From contig NC_015151.1 of the NCBI RefSeq assembly GCF_000190315.1, positions 1,426,001 to 1,490,000 on the forward strand: a stretch of DNA of 64,000 nt, written 5' to 3'. Made by a program: the position numbers and the translations under genes. This document shows, piece after piece, positions 8,163 to 18,262 of this stretch (within the stretch, counting starts at the first letter, position 1; every line of letters begins with the position of its first letter). The notes below the pieces were generated by a model. It did not search any database, was not told where the DNA came from, and was given only the letters and a program-made list of their open reading frames with translations. This stretch comes from Vulcanisaeta moutnovskia 768-28. Lineage in GTDB: Archaea > Thermoproteota > Thermoprotei > Thermoproteales > Thermocladiaceae.

Positions 8163-10570
8163 TTACCAGGGTAGAAATTGAAAACTTTAGGTCGATAATT
8201 AGGGGTAAGGCAGTCATTACTGAGGGTATTAACTTCATACATGGACCGAATGGGTCAGGTAAGACGAGCATACTGGAGGCAATAGCCATAGCCCTATACG
8301 GCTCAGAATGGGTCAGGGGTAAGTACAGGCTGGGTGACCTAGTCAGGCGCGGTGCATCCAGTGCGATTATTCGCGTTGAGTACCTGGGTATCGATGGGCA
8401 TAAGTACCTGATCCAGAGGGCCTTCAGTACCGAGAAGACCATTGAGTCCCAGACCTACATACTCGATGAGGGTGGCAGGAGAGTTGCGGCTAGGGATAGG
8501 GAGGCCACGCAGTTTGTGGTTAAGACCGTGGGTATAGACATGGAGACATTCTCGGAACTCCTCTACGTCAGACAGGGGGAGATTAGGGAGATACTTAGGA
8601 GCGGTAGAAGGGGTGAGTTTAAGCTTGATACCCTGCTCAGGCTTGATGCCATTGAGAGGGCTAGGCAGGACGTGGTTAGGGAGGGTTTTAAGGCGGTGAC
8701 GAGTATTGTGGAGGGATTGAGAGGTAGGCTTGAGGTACTCGAGCGTGAATTAAATAGTAGGAGGGAGGAGTTAATGAGACTCGAGAGGGAGGTTTCGGAT
8801 TCCGCAGGCGTCCTTAGTAATAGGGAGGCTGAGCTTAAGGTTATTGAGGATGAATTGAATAAATTAACCGCTAGGGAGCAGGAGCTAGAGAGGCTGGAGA
8901 ATGAGTACTCGGAATTAAGGCAGAGGCTATCCATGCTTAGTGAGGAAGAATTGAAAATAACCAACGAATTAAATGAATTAAGGAAGAACCTTGATCAATT
9001 AGGTAAGTTGAGGGCACGAGCCTCTGAGTTAGAGTCCGTAGTATCAAAGGAGGATGAGTTAAGAAAAAAGCTTGAGGAATTGAGGAGGAGGCGTGATGAT
9101 GTTAAGGCAAGATTAACGCTTGCCCAGGGCTATAGGCAGAGAATTGAGGAAGTTAATAGGGAGTTGAGTAGTATTGATGCCAGTGTTAAGGAGTTGAATA
9201 ATGAGTTGGATAGAATTAACGAGCTTAAGACCAAAGCCGAGGAGTTAAGGAGGAAATTGATGAGGAGGTCATCGATAGATGTCGAGATTAATAATGTAAG
9301 GGAGGAGTTGGCTAGGGTTAATGCTGAGATTGAACACATTGAACTAGAACTAAACCTGCTCAGGGGTGGTCAAGTCGAGAAATGCCCACTATGTGGTAGG
9401 CCATTGAGTAGGGATTCGGCACAGGAACTAGTTGCAAGTAGGGAGGCTAGGTTGAGGGAGTTGGGTAGGAGGAGGGAGGAGTTAATGATGAGGTTGGGCA
9501 GGTTAAGTAATGAGTATGAGGAGTTAAGTAGGTTGGAGACTGAGTTGAGGGGTATTGAGGGTGAGGTTAGTAAGGAGAGAGTCATTAAGGCTTCCCTTGA
9601 GGATCTACGTAGGAGGAGGAATTCACTTCTCGAGGAATTGGCGAAAATCAGTAATTATAATGAGGAATCCTTAAGGAGTGAGTTGAGGTCCATTGAGGAT
9701 GAGTTGAACAAGTTGAATAGGGAGCTCGATGGGCTGGGTAGGGCTAAGGTGGAGCTTGCTGAGTTAAGGGGTAGGTTGTCGAGTATTGAGGAATTGGAGA
9801 GGAGGATTAGGGATGGTGAGGCTAGATTGTTGAGCGTGCGTGGAGAGAGGACTAATGTTGAGGTGAGGATTAAGGAGCTGGAGGATAAAGTTAAGGAGCT
9901 TGGGGATGTTAGGGCGAGAATTAGGGAACTAAGTTCAAGGAGGGATTCATTGATGAGGGAGGTTGGTGAGTTAAGGGGTAAGGTTAATACCCTTAGGGAT
10001 AGGATTGAGAGGCTAAGGACTGAATTGATGAGTAGGGATTCGGAGATAGGTAGTGTTAGGGCTGGGTTGAGTAAGTACGTGGGCGCCATGGACACACTCA
10101 GTAGGCTTCAACAGGTCCTTGATGATGTTAAGCCCACGGTTAGGAAATTGTTCTTGGATTCGGTTAATGAGGAGTTGAATGTAATGTTGAAAGAACTAAT
10201 GCATAAGGCCTCATACGCATTCATGGAGATTAATGAGGACTATGACGTAATAGTGAAGAGGAATGATGGAGTAGTACTACCTATTGATGCACTGTCAATT
10301 GGTGAGAGGAACCTAGTCTCCCTAATGCTTAGGTATGCGATTGCCAGGGTCGTCATGGGCCTAATACCAATACTAATACTTGATGAACCCACGGAGCACC
10401 TGGACGAGGAGCATAGGCGTAGGGTTGGTGACTGGATAAGGAGCCTGAGTAATGGCGTTAGGACTGTGATAATAACATCACACGTGGATGCCCTGGAGAC
10501 TATTGCTGATAACGTTATTAGGATAGGTTTCGTGAATGATAGAGGCGAGTCAATGTTCGCAAATTCATGA
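8159..10570 (+). CDS. rad50: Rad50 ATPase
   Basis: An 803-residue SMC-like ATPase that forms the DNA-binding and tethering part of the Mre11-Rad50 complex. The N-terminal Walker A (GPNGSGKT, residues 29-36) and the Q-loop region (YVRQGEI) are followed by two long coiled-coil arms. These flank a zinc hook CPLCGRPL at about 409. The C-terminal lobe has the ABC signature LSIGERN, with Ile at the third position of LSGGE, Walker B LILDEPTEHLDEE and the switch His in ITSHVD. The GTG start overlaps the mre11 stop. Unlike many archaea, no nurA follows; the nearest nurA is at 27352. Confidence 0.93.
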   Translation: MITRVEIENFRSIIRGKAVITEGINFIHGPNGSGKTSILEAIAIALYGSEWVRGKYRLGDLVRRGASSAIIRVEYLGIDGHKYLIQRAFSTEKTIESQTYILDEGGRRVAARDREATQFVVKTVGIDMETFSELLYVRQGEIREILRSGRRGEFKLDTLLRLDAIERARQDVVREGFKAVTSIVEGLRGRLEVLERELNSRREELMRLEREVSDSAGVLSNREAELKVIEDELNKLTAREQELERLENEYSELRQRLSMLSEEELKITNELNELRKNLDQLGKLRARASELESVVSKEDELRKKLEELRRRRDDVKARLTLAQGYRQRIEEVNRELSSIDASVKELNNELDRINELKTKAEELRRKLMRRSSIDVEINNVREELARVNAEIEHIELELNLLRGGQVEKCPLCGRPLSRDSAQELVASREARLRELGRRREELMMRLGRLSNEYEELSRLETELRGIEGEVSKERVIKASLEDLRRRRNSLLEELAKISNYNEESLRSELRSIEDELNKLNRELDGLGRAKVELAELRGRLSSIEELERRIRDGEARLLSVRGERTNVEVRIKELEDKVKELGDVRARIRELSSRRDSLMREVGELRGKVNTLRDRIERLRTELMSRDSEIGSVRAGLSKYVGAMDTLSRLQQVLDDVKPTVRKLFLDSVNEELNVMLKELMHKASYAFMEINEDYDVIVKRNDGVVLPIDALSIGERNLVSLMLRYAIARVVMGLIPILILDEPTEHLDEEHRRRVGDWIRSLSNGVRTVIITSHVDALETIADNVIRIGFVNDRGESMFANS

Positions 10571-10616
10571 TGCGAAGCAATTATATATTATGGCTAATCC
10601 ATAGTAATTACTGGTT

Positions 10617-11480
10617 ATGAGGAGGGGAATACCTGCCTACATGCTTGGTGGTTTGATAATACTCGTGGGATTCATTGTATCCCTAACCCTCATACTCTCA
10701 ATACCATCACCACTAACAACAGTGACAGGCTACCTAAACCTAACCGCAAATGCATACCTGGGCTTTGGAAATAACCTGCTTGTTATTATTGGTACTAATA
10801 ACTTCAACTTCCCAATAAAAGAACTAAACATTTACATACCAAGGACTGGGACAAACATAACCATAGGCAGTAGTATACCCAGTGGCTCATACTTCCTGGT
10901 AATGATTTACCAGGAACCGAATAACACAGTCATCATAGCCCCAGGACTAAGCATTACTGGGAGTCCAGGGAACCTAGCCAACCTAATGAAGTCTGGGGTT
11001 GCCTACAGCCTCAATACCACTGCGATGGTGTATGACGTAGTAAAGAACAGTGTATTCCAATTAACAACTCAGGACTCAGGCATTATATACGCAGTGCCTG
11101 TGATAACAAACCTATCAAAACCGATACTGGGGATCTACGTGTTTCAAATGGCCCCAATGGGTAGTGCCGAGGTTATGGGCTTTAACCTAATATCCCTGGG
11201 GCAGCAGGTAATTGGTGAGGTTAAGTGCAACGTCAGCGAACCAATACCAGTACTGCCGAGTGGACTTACGTACTTCGCAATAAACATATCCTCAATAAAC
11301 GGCACATTGACACCACTGGGCATTTGGTACACCTGCAATGCAACACCGACCTCATCACTACCATCACTACTCTACCTAAACCTAGCCCTTAAGTATGTCT
11401 ATACATATAATAGCATAGTGATTAATAGGGAGGATTGGTTTTCAGTATATATAGTACCCATGCAAATGAGTAATACGTAA
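10617..11480 (+). CDS. Putative surface-exposed, membrane-anchored protein
   Basis: A 287-residue protein with an N-terminal hydrophobic segment (about residues 8-30, GGLIILVGFIVSLTLIL) preceded by arginines. This suggests an uncleaved signal anchor with the rest outside the cell. The exterior part carries many N-X-S/T sequons (for example NLT, NNT, NTT, NVS, NIS, NGT), as expected for a glycosylated archaeal surface protein. The low-charge, beta-rich composition fits an extracellular fold. The ATG at 10617 is followed by AGGAGGGG, but that lies inside the gene. No family is recognised. It is not obviously linked in function to rad50 upstream. Confidence 0.65.
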   Translation: MRRGIPAYMLGGLIILVGFIVSLTLILSIPSPLTTVTGYLNLTANAYLGFGNNLLVIIGTNNFNFPIKELNIYIPRTGTNITIGSSIPSGSYFLVMIYQEPNNTVIIAPGLSITGSPGNLANLMKSGVAYSLNTTAMVYDVVKNSVFQLTTQDSGIIYAVPVITNLSKPILGIYVFQMAPMGSAEVMGFNLISLGQQVIGEVKCNVSEPIPVLPSGLTYFAINISSINGTLTPLGIWYTCNATPTSSLPSLLYLNLALKYVYTYNSIVINREDWFSVYIVPMQMSNT

Positions 11481-11504
11481 TAAGCCCAGTGTCATTACCA
11501 ATCC

Positions 11505-12899
11505 GTGAGTGTAGGCCTCGACTACTTACTTAATCCCAGGTCAGTAGCCATAATAGGCGCCACGGCCAGGGAGGGAAGTGTAGGCGGTGTAATAACCAGG
11601 AACCTACTTACGAAGTTCAGGGGTAGGATCTACCTGGTCAACCCAAGTTATAATGAGTTGCTTGGCCATAGGGTTTACAGGTCAGTGCTTGAGATTCCTG
11701 ATGAGGTTGATTTGGCCGTGATAGTTACGCCAGCACCCACAGTACCGAAGGTAATGAGTGAGTGCGTTGCTAAGGGTGTTAGGGTTGCTGTAATAATTAG
11801 TGGTGGTTTTAGTGAGGTTGGTGAGGACGGCACGAGGCTTGAGAGGGAGGTTAAGGAGGTGGCGCAGGGAAGGGTTAGGATATTAGGCCCTAACTGCATT
11901 GGTATCTATAATGCGTTTAATGGCTTGGATACATTCTTTATACCACAGGTCAGGATGGAGAGACCTAGGCCGGGACCAATAGCCCTCATAAGTCAGAGTG
12001 GTGCTGTTGCGGCTGCGATCCTTGATTGGGCTGCAAGGAGGAGCATCGGCGTTGGATTAGCCGTGAACTATGGAAACAAACTGGACATTAGTGAGGTTGA
12101 GTTGCTCGGGGCGTTGGCAAGTAATGAGAATGTGAGAGTCATCGTGATATATATTGAGGGTTTGAAATATGCAGATGAAGGCAGGAAATTACTCGAAGTA
12201 ATGAGGCAGGTTACCAGAATTAAGCCAATAGTCGTTTATAAGGCAGGTAGGTCGAAATCCTCGAGTAGAGCCGTTAAGTCCCACACCGCCGCCCTTGCGG
12301 GTAATTACGAGATTTATAGGGCAATGCTTAGGCAAGCCGGTGCAATAGAGGTTAATAATCTAATGGATGCCCTCGAGGTGGCCAAGGCCCTGGCAACACA
12401 GCCGCTGCCCAGGGGCAACAGGGTGTTGGTAATCACAGATAGTGGCGGGGCCGGTGTTCAGGCTGTTGATAATGTAGAGACAGTCGGCTTGGTAGTCCCT
12501 GAACTACCACAAGACCTACGGAACACGCTGGCTAAGTCATTACCGCCATTCGCAAGCACTGCAAACCCTATTGATCTGACGGGTAGCGCCACTGACGCCA
12601 TGTATAAGTTCGTGCTAGATACAGTACTACCAACGGATCACATAGACATGGTGCTCATCCTAGCCCAAATGCAGTTGCCTGGCATGACACCTAAACTCGC
12701 GGATTACATAATTGAGGTCAGGAGGTTTGGCAAGCCAATAGTTGTTTATGGCATTAGCGCCAATGAGGAAGCTAGGACCTTCAAGGCTAGGCTTGAGGAG
12801 GGTGGCGTGCCCACTTATGATAGGTTGGAGACCGCGGCTAATGCATTGAGGGCTTTATATGAATATGCGGTGATTAGGGGTTTAGCGCGTCCTCACTGA
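11505..12899 (+). CDS. acdA: Acyl/acetyl-CoA synthetase (ADP-forming), alpha subunit
   Basis: A 464-residue alpha subunit of the NDP-forming acyl-CoA synthetase superfamily, which converts acyl-CoA, ADP and phosphate to acid, ATP and CoA in archaeal peptide or sugar fermentation. A CoA-binding Rossmann domain (SVAIIGATAREGSVGG, residues 13-28) is followed by two succinyl-CoA ligase-like domains. The phospho-accepting histidine is His260 in VKSHTAALAGN, matching the family. The beta (ATP-grasp) subunit is not adjacent, so it must lie elsewhere. The start is a GTG. The 3' end overlaps the convergent antiporter gene by 18 bp. The exact acyl substrate cannot be read from the sequence. Confidence 0.88.
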   Translation: MSVGLDYLLNPRSVAIIGATAREGSVGGVITRNLLTKFRGRIYLVNPSYNELLGHRVYRSVLEIPDEVDLAVIVTPAPTVPKVMSECVAKGVRVAVIISGGFSEVGEDGTRLEREVKEVAQGRVRILGPNCIGIYNAFNGLDTFFIPQVRMERPRPGPIALISQSGAVAAAILDWAARRSIGVGLAVNYGNKLDISEVELLGALASNENVRVIVIYIEGLKYADEGRKLLEVMRQVTRIKPIVVYKAGRSKSSSRAVKSHTAALAGNYEIYRAMLRQAGAIEVNNLMDALEVAKALATQPLPRGNRVLVITDSGGAGVQAVDNVETVGLVVPELPQDLRNTLAKSLPPFASTANPIDLTGSATDAMYKFVLDTVLPTDHIDMVLILAQMQLPGMTPKLADYIIEVRRFGKPIVVYGISANEEARTFKARLEEGGVPTYDRLETAANALRALYEYAVIRGLARPH

Positions 12900-14081
12900 C
12901 CTGAATCTACAGGCCTCCCGCCTATAGACTACGGCGCCTATTATCGTGGTTATCAACACCATGAGTATTATAACTCCGAAATCACCCATGGTAATCAACC
13001 CACTACTCAGGCCAATGGATGCCACCACAAGCCCCATCTCACCCCTGGGTATCATGCCGTAACTAACGATTATTGAGTCACGGCTATCACGAAGCCTTAG
13101 GTAGGCGAATGGGTATATACCAATAACCTTACCAATGATTGCCGCGAGGGAGACCACGATAGCCATTACCAAGACCTCAATGTTAAGTATATACTTGAAG
13201 TTTAGTTGGAGGCCCATGACTATGAAGAAGATGGAGCCGAATATGGCGAGTAGCACGTTCACGGTCTCCCTAACCCTCTGCGAGAACCTGCTCTCGGCAA
13301 CAGCAACGCCGGCTATGAACGCAGCAATGACATCAGAGAAGCCCAGCGTTGTCATTATGAGGACGACGCCGAAGAGGACAACCAGGGATGCATACACAAT
13401 GGTCTCCTCACCAACCCTGTTTAGGATCCTTGGTATGAATAAAACGGAAAGAAGGAATATCAGTACCCAGAGAATGACGATCTTTACTGCCGTGATTAGG
13501 GTGCCGTATGTAAAAACACCGGCGACTATCACCGCAGTAGCCATGGACAGGAGTATTAGGGCAACGACATCATCAATGGAGGCAGCCGTAATCAAAACCT
13601 TAGTGCTGGGTAGCCCAGTCAAGCCCTCGCGCTCTATGATCCCAGCAACGACCGCCAGGCTTGTGGGCGCCGTTGATAGGGCAATGATTGTTGATTCCGC
13701 AAACGGCAAACCCATACTCACTAAGGCCCAGTATACCAGGGTATAAGGGACTATGGCGCCGAATACTGCGGCTAATATGCCATAGATACCACCCTCCCTA
13801 AGCGTGGATAGGCCATGCTCAAGGCCCGAGGCAAATAATAGTAGTATCACCGAGAGGTTCGTCAGGAATAATAGGTAGTCATTAATAGTGAATAACTCCA
13901 TGTGGAGTATCGCGTTCAATAAGGAGCCCAGAGCGTATGGGCTTAGGGTAAGCCCTATAAGGAGCTCAGCCACGACCCTTGGAAAGCCATACCTAGCGAG
14001 AACACTACCTGCTAAGTCAGCCAGTAATACCAGTATACTAACCTCAAGAAGCGTGAGGAAAATAACCTCCTCGGCAGGCAT
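12882..14081 (-). CDS. Monovalent cation:proton antiporter, CPA2 (Kef/NapA-like) family
   Basis: About 399 residues with some twelve membrane segments and the CPA2 pattern: LARYGFPRVVAELLIGL near the N-terminus, LLFASGLE in the third helix, and AESTIIALSTAPTSLAVVAGIIEREG followed by ASIDDVVALILLS, which carries the paired acidic ion-binding residues. It should exchange Na+ or K+ for protons across the cytoplasmic membrane. I start at the ATG at 14081, which gives a normal membrane-protein N-terminus. An in-frame TTG at 14126 would add 15 residues. AAGGAGG lies about 16 nt upstream of the chosen ATG. No C-terminal TrkA-N domain is present. Confidence 0.83.
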   Translation of the reverse strand: MPAEEVIFLTLLEVSILVLLADLAGSVLARYGFPRVVAELLIGLTLSPYALGSLLNAILHMELFTINDYLLFLTNLSVILLLFASGLEHGLSTLREGGIYGILAAVFGAIVPYTLVYWALVSMGLPFAESTIIALSTAPTSLAVVAGIIEREGLTGLPSTKVLITAASIDDVVALILLSMATAVIVAGVFTYGTLITAVKIVILWVLIFLLSVLFIPRILNRVGEETIVYASLVVLFGVVLIMTTLGFSDVIAAFIAGVAVAESRFSQRVRETVNVLLAIFGSIFFIVMGLQLNFKYILNIEVLVMAIVVSLAAIIGKVIGIYPFAYLRLRDSRDSIIVSYGMIPRGEMGLVVASIGLSSGLITMGDFGVIILMVLITTIIGAVVYRREACRFRSVRTR

Positions 14082-14271
14082 AGAGCTTTGCGTAGGCAAC
14101 CTCCTTAAAAGAATAACTCGAGGCAAACCTTAACATGAGTTAATCTTTAGCAATACCTATATTGGGGATTTAGACATGCAGTGCTGCATGACACTACCAA
14201 GTATTACTTCACCCGTATATACAGTCATAATTTATCCTGATGGTGATGACATTACAACCAAGCAAATTAGA

Positions 14272-15087
14272 TTAATTATGAGGTTTAGGTCCCATAAGTA
14301 TAGATAGCGCCCTAAACCCACCAATGAAGATTAGGATGGCTATTATAATTACGGTAATGAAGTAAATAGTAGATATGAATATAACCAGTGAGGAGTTAAT
14401 TAGGCCAAGGACAATAGCACTGTCTAGGTATTCAACGAATGAGTCCATGTAGGCGTGAGCAAGAATCATGAGAATTAAACCCCTAAGGCCCTTATTCATG
14501 AATTGATAAGCCCTGAGCAGCATTGATGAACCTGGATGGAATAGGAAGGAGACAACGGGCTGAATGGCAAGGCCGACTAGGCTTATGATGGGCGCCACGG
14601 CAATGTACTGGTATTGAATATCGAGATTTACCGACACAGGTATCAGCAATGACATAACCACACTCGCAATAGCAAATGCAATATCCACAAGGGCGAAGCC
14701 GTAACCAATGTACAGGGCTGGCTTGAGTTCACGATCCCTAACAGCCAGGTACTTGAAAACCTCTTGAAAGACCCCAGCCATTAACCCCATGTAAATGGCC
14801 ACTAGGTAAATATTCGATTTAACAAAGTCCAGGACTAAGTCTATGATTGATGATGCACTTCCAATCAGAACCTCCTTAATGTGGATTAAGACAACAATGA
14901 GTATTGGTACCTCCTGAGCAATCACCTGCAGTGTTAGGGCGAGGACCATGAAACCAATACCCATTAAGACCCATGAAGCCCTACCACACCATGTAAATCG
15001 GTTAAGCATTACGTAAGCGATAACAGAGGATGCGATTAGGTAGGCGATCGTCAACAACGCAGTCATTAACTGCGCCATTAGGTTCAC
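14272..15087 (-). CDS. Multi-pass membrane protein, possible YhfC-type intramembrane metalloprotease
   Basis: A 271-residue integral membrane protein with seven to eight hydrophobic segments. Polar residues inside the membrane segments (FQEVFKYLAVRDRE, FLFHPGSSMLL, LAHAYMDSF) recall the Glu, His and His/Asp clusters of the YhfC/CAAX-protease-like families. That assignment is tentative. The gene is divergent from the ClC gene with a short gap (15088-15106), and the ATG at 15087 is preceded by a purine-poor stretch without a clear ribosome site. It could equally be an uncharacterised transporter-like protein. Confidence 0.55.
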   Translation of the reverse strand: MNLMAQLMTALLTIAYLIASSVIAYVMLNRFTWCGRASWVLMGIGFMVLALTLQVIAQEVPILIVVLIHIKEVLIGSASSIIDLVLDFVKSNIYLVAIYMGLMAGVFQEVFKYLAVRDRELKPALYIGYGFALVDIAFAIASVVMSLLIPVSVNLDIQYQYIAVAPIISLVGLAIQPVVSFLFHPGSSMLLRAYQFMNKGLRGLILMILAHAYMDSFVEYLDSAIVLGLINSSLVIFISTIYFITVIIIAILIFIGGFRALSILMGPKPHN

Positions 15088-15106
15088 TTGATGCAGTTCA
15101 TCCTAC

Positions 15107-16495
15107 GTGAGTAATGCTTTTAAGGTTTTCGTAATCTTCATGAGCGTTATGGACGTAGCCAGGCAACCCTACACCGTTAAGTGGCTCATACTCGGCATAC
15201 TGATTGGGTCGGCCGCAGGCGCCTCAGCACTAACGTTCTACCTAATGCTTAGGTTAACCACATACATATTCCTAAACCTACTGGTTGGTTATGAGCAGCC
15301 TGAGCCCATTGGGCTTGGCGGCTCACTAATGTACGCACCACGCATTGAGAGACCTTGGTTAATACCCGTGTCCACGGTGATTGGCGCAGTGATCGTTGCC
15401 TACCTCGCCAGGGAATTCCGCGAGTCCAGGGCCGGCCTCGACGCAATCATTGAGGCGTACCACGGTAGAAGGAGGCCCTTCAGTAACCCTGTTCTTCACG
15501 GCTTTATTAATGTGGTGCTCTCGACAATAACAATAGGCTCAGGAGGCTCCGCGGGGCCCGAGGCACCCACCGGGAACTTCGGAGGTAGCTTATCGCACTT
15601 CATTGCCAAGAGGCTTGGGCTCGATGAGGAGGATAAGGCCCTGGCGATGATTGTTGGTATGGGCGCGGCCCTAGGCGCAATATTCAAGGCGCCAATAGGC
15701 GGTGCATTACTCGCGGCTGAACTACCCTATAGGAGGGACCTGGAGGTTAGGGCCCTATACCCAGCCCTCGTGGCCTCGCTGGTGGCCTACGCAATCTTCT
15801 GCCTAGTAACTGGTTTCAAGCCTTACCTGGGCCGGGTAATGATGAGCACACCCACAGCATCAATTCCACTTTACGTTGTTTTGGGGTTTGTTGATGGCGC
15901 CGTAGCCATAATATACATTGAGTCGTTAGATGGCGTCCGCAGGCTATTCAGTGGGTTGGGGGTTAATGACGTGGTCAGGACCGCCATTGGCGGCTTAATA
16001 ATTGGCTTGATCGGCCTCGCAACACCCCAGGTACTTGGTGCCAGTGAGGGTTGGATGGACTTGGCGATTTACGCAAGACTAAGCGCCTTCTCCTCACAGG
16101 TAATACCGCTTATAATACTCCTAGCCCTGCTCCCACTCATTAAAATAATCTCCACATCAATAACCCTGGGCTCGGGGGAGGTTGGCGGCGTCTTCGCGCC
16201 AGGCCTCGTAATCGGGACCTTCACGGGGCTGGACATGGGCCTACTCTTCCACAGCCTATACCCCGCGCTCACGCCTAGCGTTGCCCCATTCGTCGTAGTG
16301 AGCTCCCTGGCGATGTTCGGCGCAGCCTCAAATGCGCCATTAGCTGTCATGGTGATGCTCCTCGAAATGACCAGCAACTACCAAATACTTCCCGAGGCAG
16401 TCATTGCATCAGCAATAGCCTACCTAATGACGACCTGGAGGTTCACGGTATTTAAGGCCCAGAGAATCAATAAAAGACATGCTAGGCACGAGTGA
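15107..16495 (+). CDS. ClC-family chloride channel or H+/Cl- antiporter
   Basis: A 462-residue ClC protein with the full set of membrane helices. The family motif around the gating glutamate reads GSGGSAGPEAP (about residues 145-155), equivalent to GREGP, so the gating Glu is present. A second conserved block, GMGAALGAIFKAPIGGALLAAE, follows at about 185-206. No C-terminal CBS domains are present. It moves chloride, perhaps coupled to protons, across the cytoplasmic membrane. The annotated GTG at 15107 adds a short N-terminus; the in-frame ATGs at 15140 and 15149 are alternative starts. Confidence 0.87.
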   Translation: MSNAFKVFVIFMSVMDVARQPYTVKWLILGILIGSAAGASALTFYLMLRLTTYIFLNLLVGYEQPEPIGLGGSLMYAPRIERPWLIPVSTVIGAVIVAYLAREFRESRAGLDAIIEAYHGRRRPFSNPVLHGFINVVLSTITIGSGGSAGPEAPTGNFGGSLSHFIAKRLGLDEEDKALAMIVGMGAALGAIFKAPIGGALLAAELPYRRDLEVRALYPALVASLVAYAIFCLVTGFKPYLGRVMMSTPTASIPLYVVLGFVDGAVAIIYIESLDGVRRLFSGLGVNDVVRTAIGGLIIGLIGLATPQVLGASEGWMDLAIYARLSAFSSQVIPLIILLALLPLIKIISTSITLGSGEVGGVFAPGLVIGTFTGLDMGLLFHSLYPALTPSVAPFVVVSSLAMFGAASNAPLAVMVMLLEMTSNYQILPEAVIASAIAYLMTTWRFTVFKAQRINKRHARHE

Positions 16496-16772
16496 GCACT
16501 GGACATAACTATTACATAATAATTACGGCAGGTGAGCGAGTAACCCTTTGGTAATGATAACCGCCGGGGTCCTTTTATAGAATGCATTTAAGACTTATTC
16601 AGAAAGATTGAGGAAATCTAAGGAGCTGGCGCTCAACCGGGAATTACATGGTGGGCCGGTTGTGGTAGGTTGACAGGTTCTTAGGCCTATCAACAATGGA
16701 GGCCATGAATAAGGCGTACACGGGGCAAGGGAATTAAACCTAGGCGCTTAACTAACCATGGACATAGCCACC

Positions 16773-17327
16773 TTAACCCGCACTAAGCCTATCCTTGAGC
16801 TCCCTAAGCGCCTTCTCCAGCTCATCGCTCCACTTTACCCTTGGCTTTAGCTCCTCCACCCTCCTCACCAACTCATTAACCAATTCAATCACGGCAATAG
16901 ACGCCTCCTCCCTATCTCTAAACTTACTCAATGCCATGTCTGGGTCTGGACCATTGTACTGGTAGTCATGCAGGCTCAGGGCCAGTGCCGTGTCGGGTAA
17001 TAAGCCGGCGTACCCAACGTCACTGAGCATCTTGGACAAACCCATCATCCTACTTGTTGGAACCCGAGGCACCGCCCTCTCCATGAGCCACCTGCGTTCC
17101 TCGTCGGTTTTTACCACCTGCATTAGCTTATCAAGTTCAAGCCTAAGTAATGCCGCTAGAAAGGCCCTCCATGCTTGAAAGGCCTTGCCGGCCGCGTTTC
17201 TGACCAAGCCTCTACTTAGGAAGTCAAGGGCTAGCCTAGCCTCTATTAACGCCTCAAGTAGCCTCGCACTTACGTAGTCCTCGATGGTTGGTTTAGGCAG
17301 TGGCTTCTCTAGGGTTTCTGCGCTCAT
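16773..17327 (-). CDS. PaREP1-family protein
   Basis: A 184-residue, largely alpha-helical protein. The N-terminal half (VSARLLEALIEARLALDFLSRGLVRNAAGKAFQAWRAFLAALL) matches the PaREP1 pattern, a multicopy family of unknown function typical of Thermoproteales such as Pyrobaculum. The family fold resembles HEPN-like helical bundles, but I see no RNase motif of the RX4-6H type. The C-terminus is a charged helix. The 277-bp gap upstream of its 3' side (16496-16772) contains no gene that I can support. PaREP genes are often strain-variable. Confidence 0.8.
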   Translation of the reverse strand: MSAETLEKPLPKPTIEDYVSARLLEALIEARLALDFLSRGLVRNAAGKAFQAWRAFLAALLRLELDKLMQVVKTDEERRWLMERAVPRVPTSRMMGLSKMLSDVGYAGLLPDTALALSLHDYQYNGPDPDMALSKFRDREEASIAVIELVNELVRRVEELKPRVKWSDELEKALRELKDRLSAG

Positions 17328-17456
17328 TCAATGTTGTTTTGTTTGACTTGCTTAAATACTTTCAGCCTAAGCCCTCCCAATCCCCTGGCCCCTCCATCCC
17401 TCAACACCCTAATCACCTCCTCAGAACCTATTACTAAACCACCAACTGGCACTGCA

Positions 17457-17915
17457 TTAAAAACTATGAAAAATCAAGCGCCTAATCAACTCATTATCCA
17501 CAGCCCTAGGCGACACCGCATAGACGTGGGCACCGAGGCTCAGGGTCTCTCTAAGCACCTGCTCACCATCGGCCTCCACATTAACGACGTTAATCAGCAG
17601 AGCGTAGTCTATGGAACCAGGCCTAATGGGTAGTAAGGCCGCGTCTGCGCATACCACGTCAACGTTTGGCAGGTGATTAGCGTACCTAAGCACACCGCAG
17701 GCAATGTCCAGGCACACGTACTGCCCAGCCGAGCCAGACAGAAGGCCGGCCCCAATGCCAACCCCACAACCAACATCCAACACCCTCGCACCCCTAACCC
17801 CCAGCGCCTCCGCGGCGCCTAGGTAGCCAAGCACGCTATCCCTAAGGTAAAGCTCCAGGTACCTAATGCCCAAGGCCTCGTAGTAATCACGTACATAAAG
17901 CTTGTAACTTAGCAT
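17457..17915 (-). CDS. Small SAM-dependent methyltransferase
   Basis: A 152-residue class I methyltransferase. Motif I is VLDVGCGVGIGAGLL (about residues 44-58), an acidic ribose-binding Asp follows in YVCLDIA, and a motif II-like DVVCADAALLPIRPGSIDYALLINVV comes next. The C-terminal part of the fold is short (typical proteins exceed 180 residues), so the gene may be a minimal or C-terminally shortened member. The substrate is unknown. It lies alone on the minus strand between the PaREP1 gene and a noncoding stretch. Confidence 0.75.
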   Translation of the reverse strand: MLSYKLYVRDYYEALGIRYLELYLRDSVLGYLGAAEALGVRGARVLDVGCGVGIGAGLLSGSAGQYVCLDIACGVLRYANHLPNVDVVCADAALLPIRPGSIDYALLINVVNVEADGEQVLRETLSLGAHVYAVSPRAVDNELIRRLIFHSF

Positions 17916-18262
17916 GATAAATATAATTGATGCAGAACTTCCTTTAATTCTTTAATGCAAGGCATCGTCACTATCGCGTTTAATGATGCCGTACTGAACC
18001 AAGGCATTTGCCTGCTTTTCCGATGCGCGTGGAGCAAGTATTTTAAGTAAAACCATTGGTTCTTGAGCCGATGGATTAGGATACAACGACTAGGCTTAGT
18101 CATCTCGATGTGCGCCTGACCTTCTCGTCATTATTTCGATGTAATGCTGGGTTATGCGTATCCTCAGCTTAGAAATGCCTTAGTATCAAGGGTATTAATA
18201 CAACAGTTTAAGTATGAAGTCATAGACCCGCATAAAAAGACTTATATTTCCTGTTGATTTTT
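17916..18262. other. Gene-poor intergenic region
   Basis: About 350 bp without a gene that I can support. It holds a short inverted repeat GACTA/TAGTC near 18089, and a TATA-like ACTTATATTTCC near 18240 that fits a promoter for the Lrp-type regulator starting at 18263. I see no tRNA or other RNA gene in it. Confidence 0.4.

Noticed and set aside
8563-10095. Long leucine/serine-rich frames antisense to rad50
   Set aside because: Shadows of the coiled-coil codon pattern; no family, no promoter.
16496-16772. Possible RNA gene between the ClC channel and PaREP1 genes
   Set aside because: No tRNA T-loop, no box C/D pattern and no clear promoter; nothing supportable.
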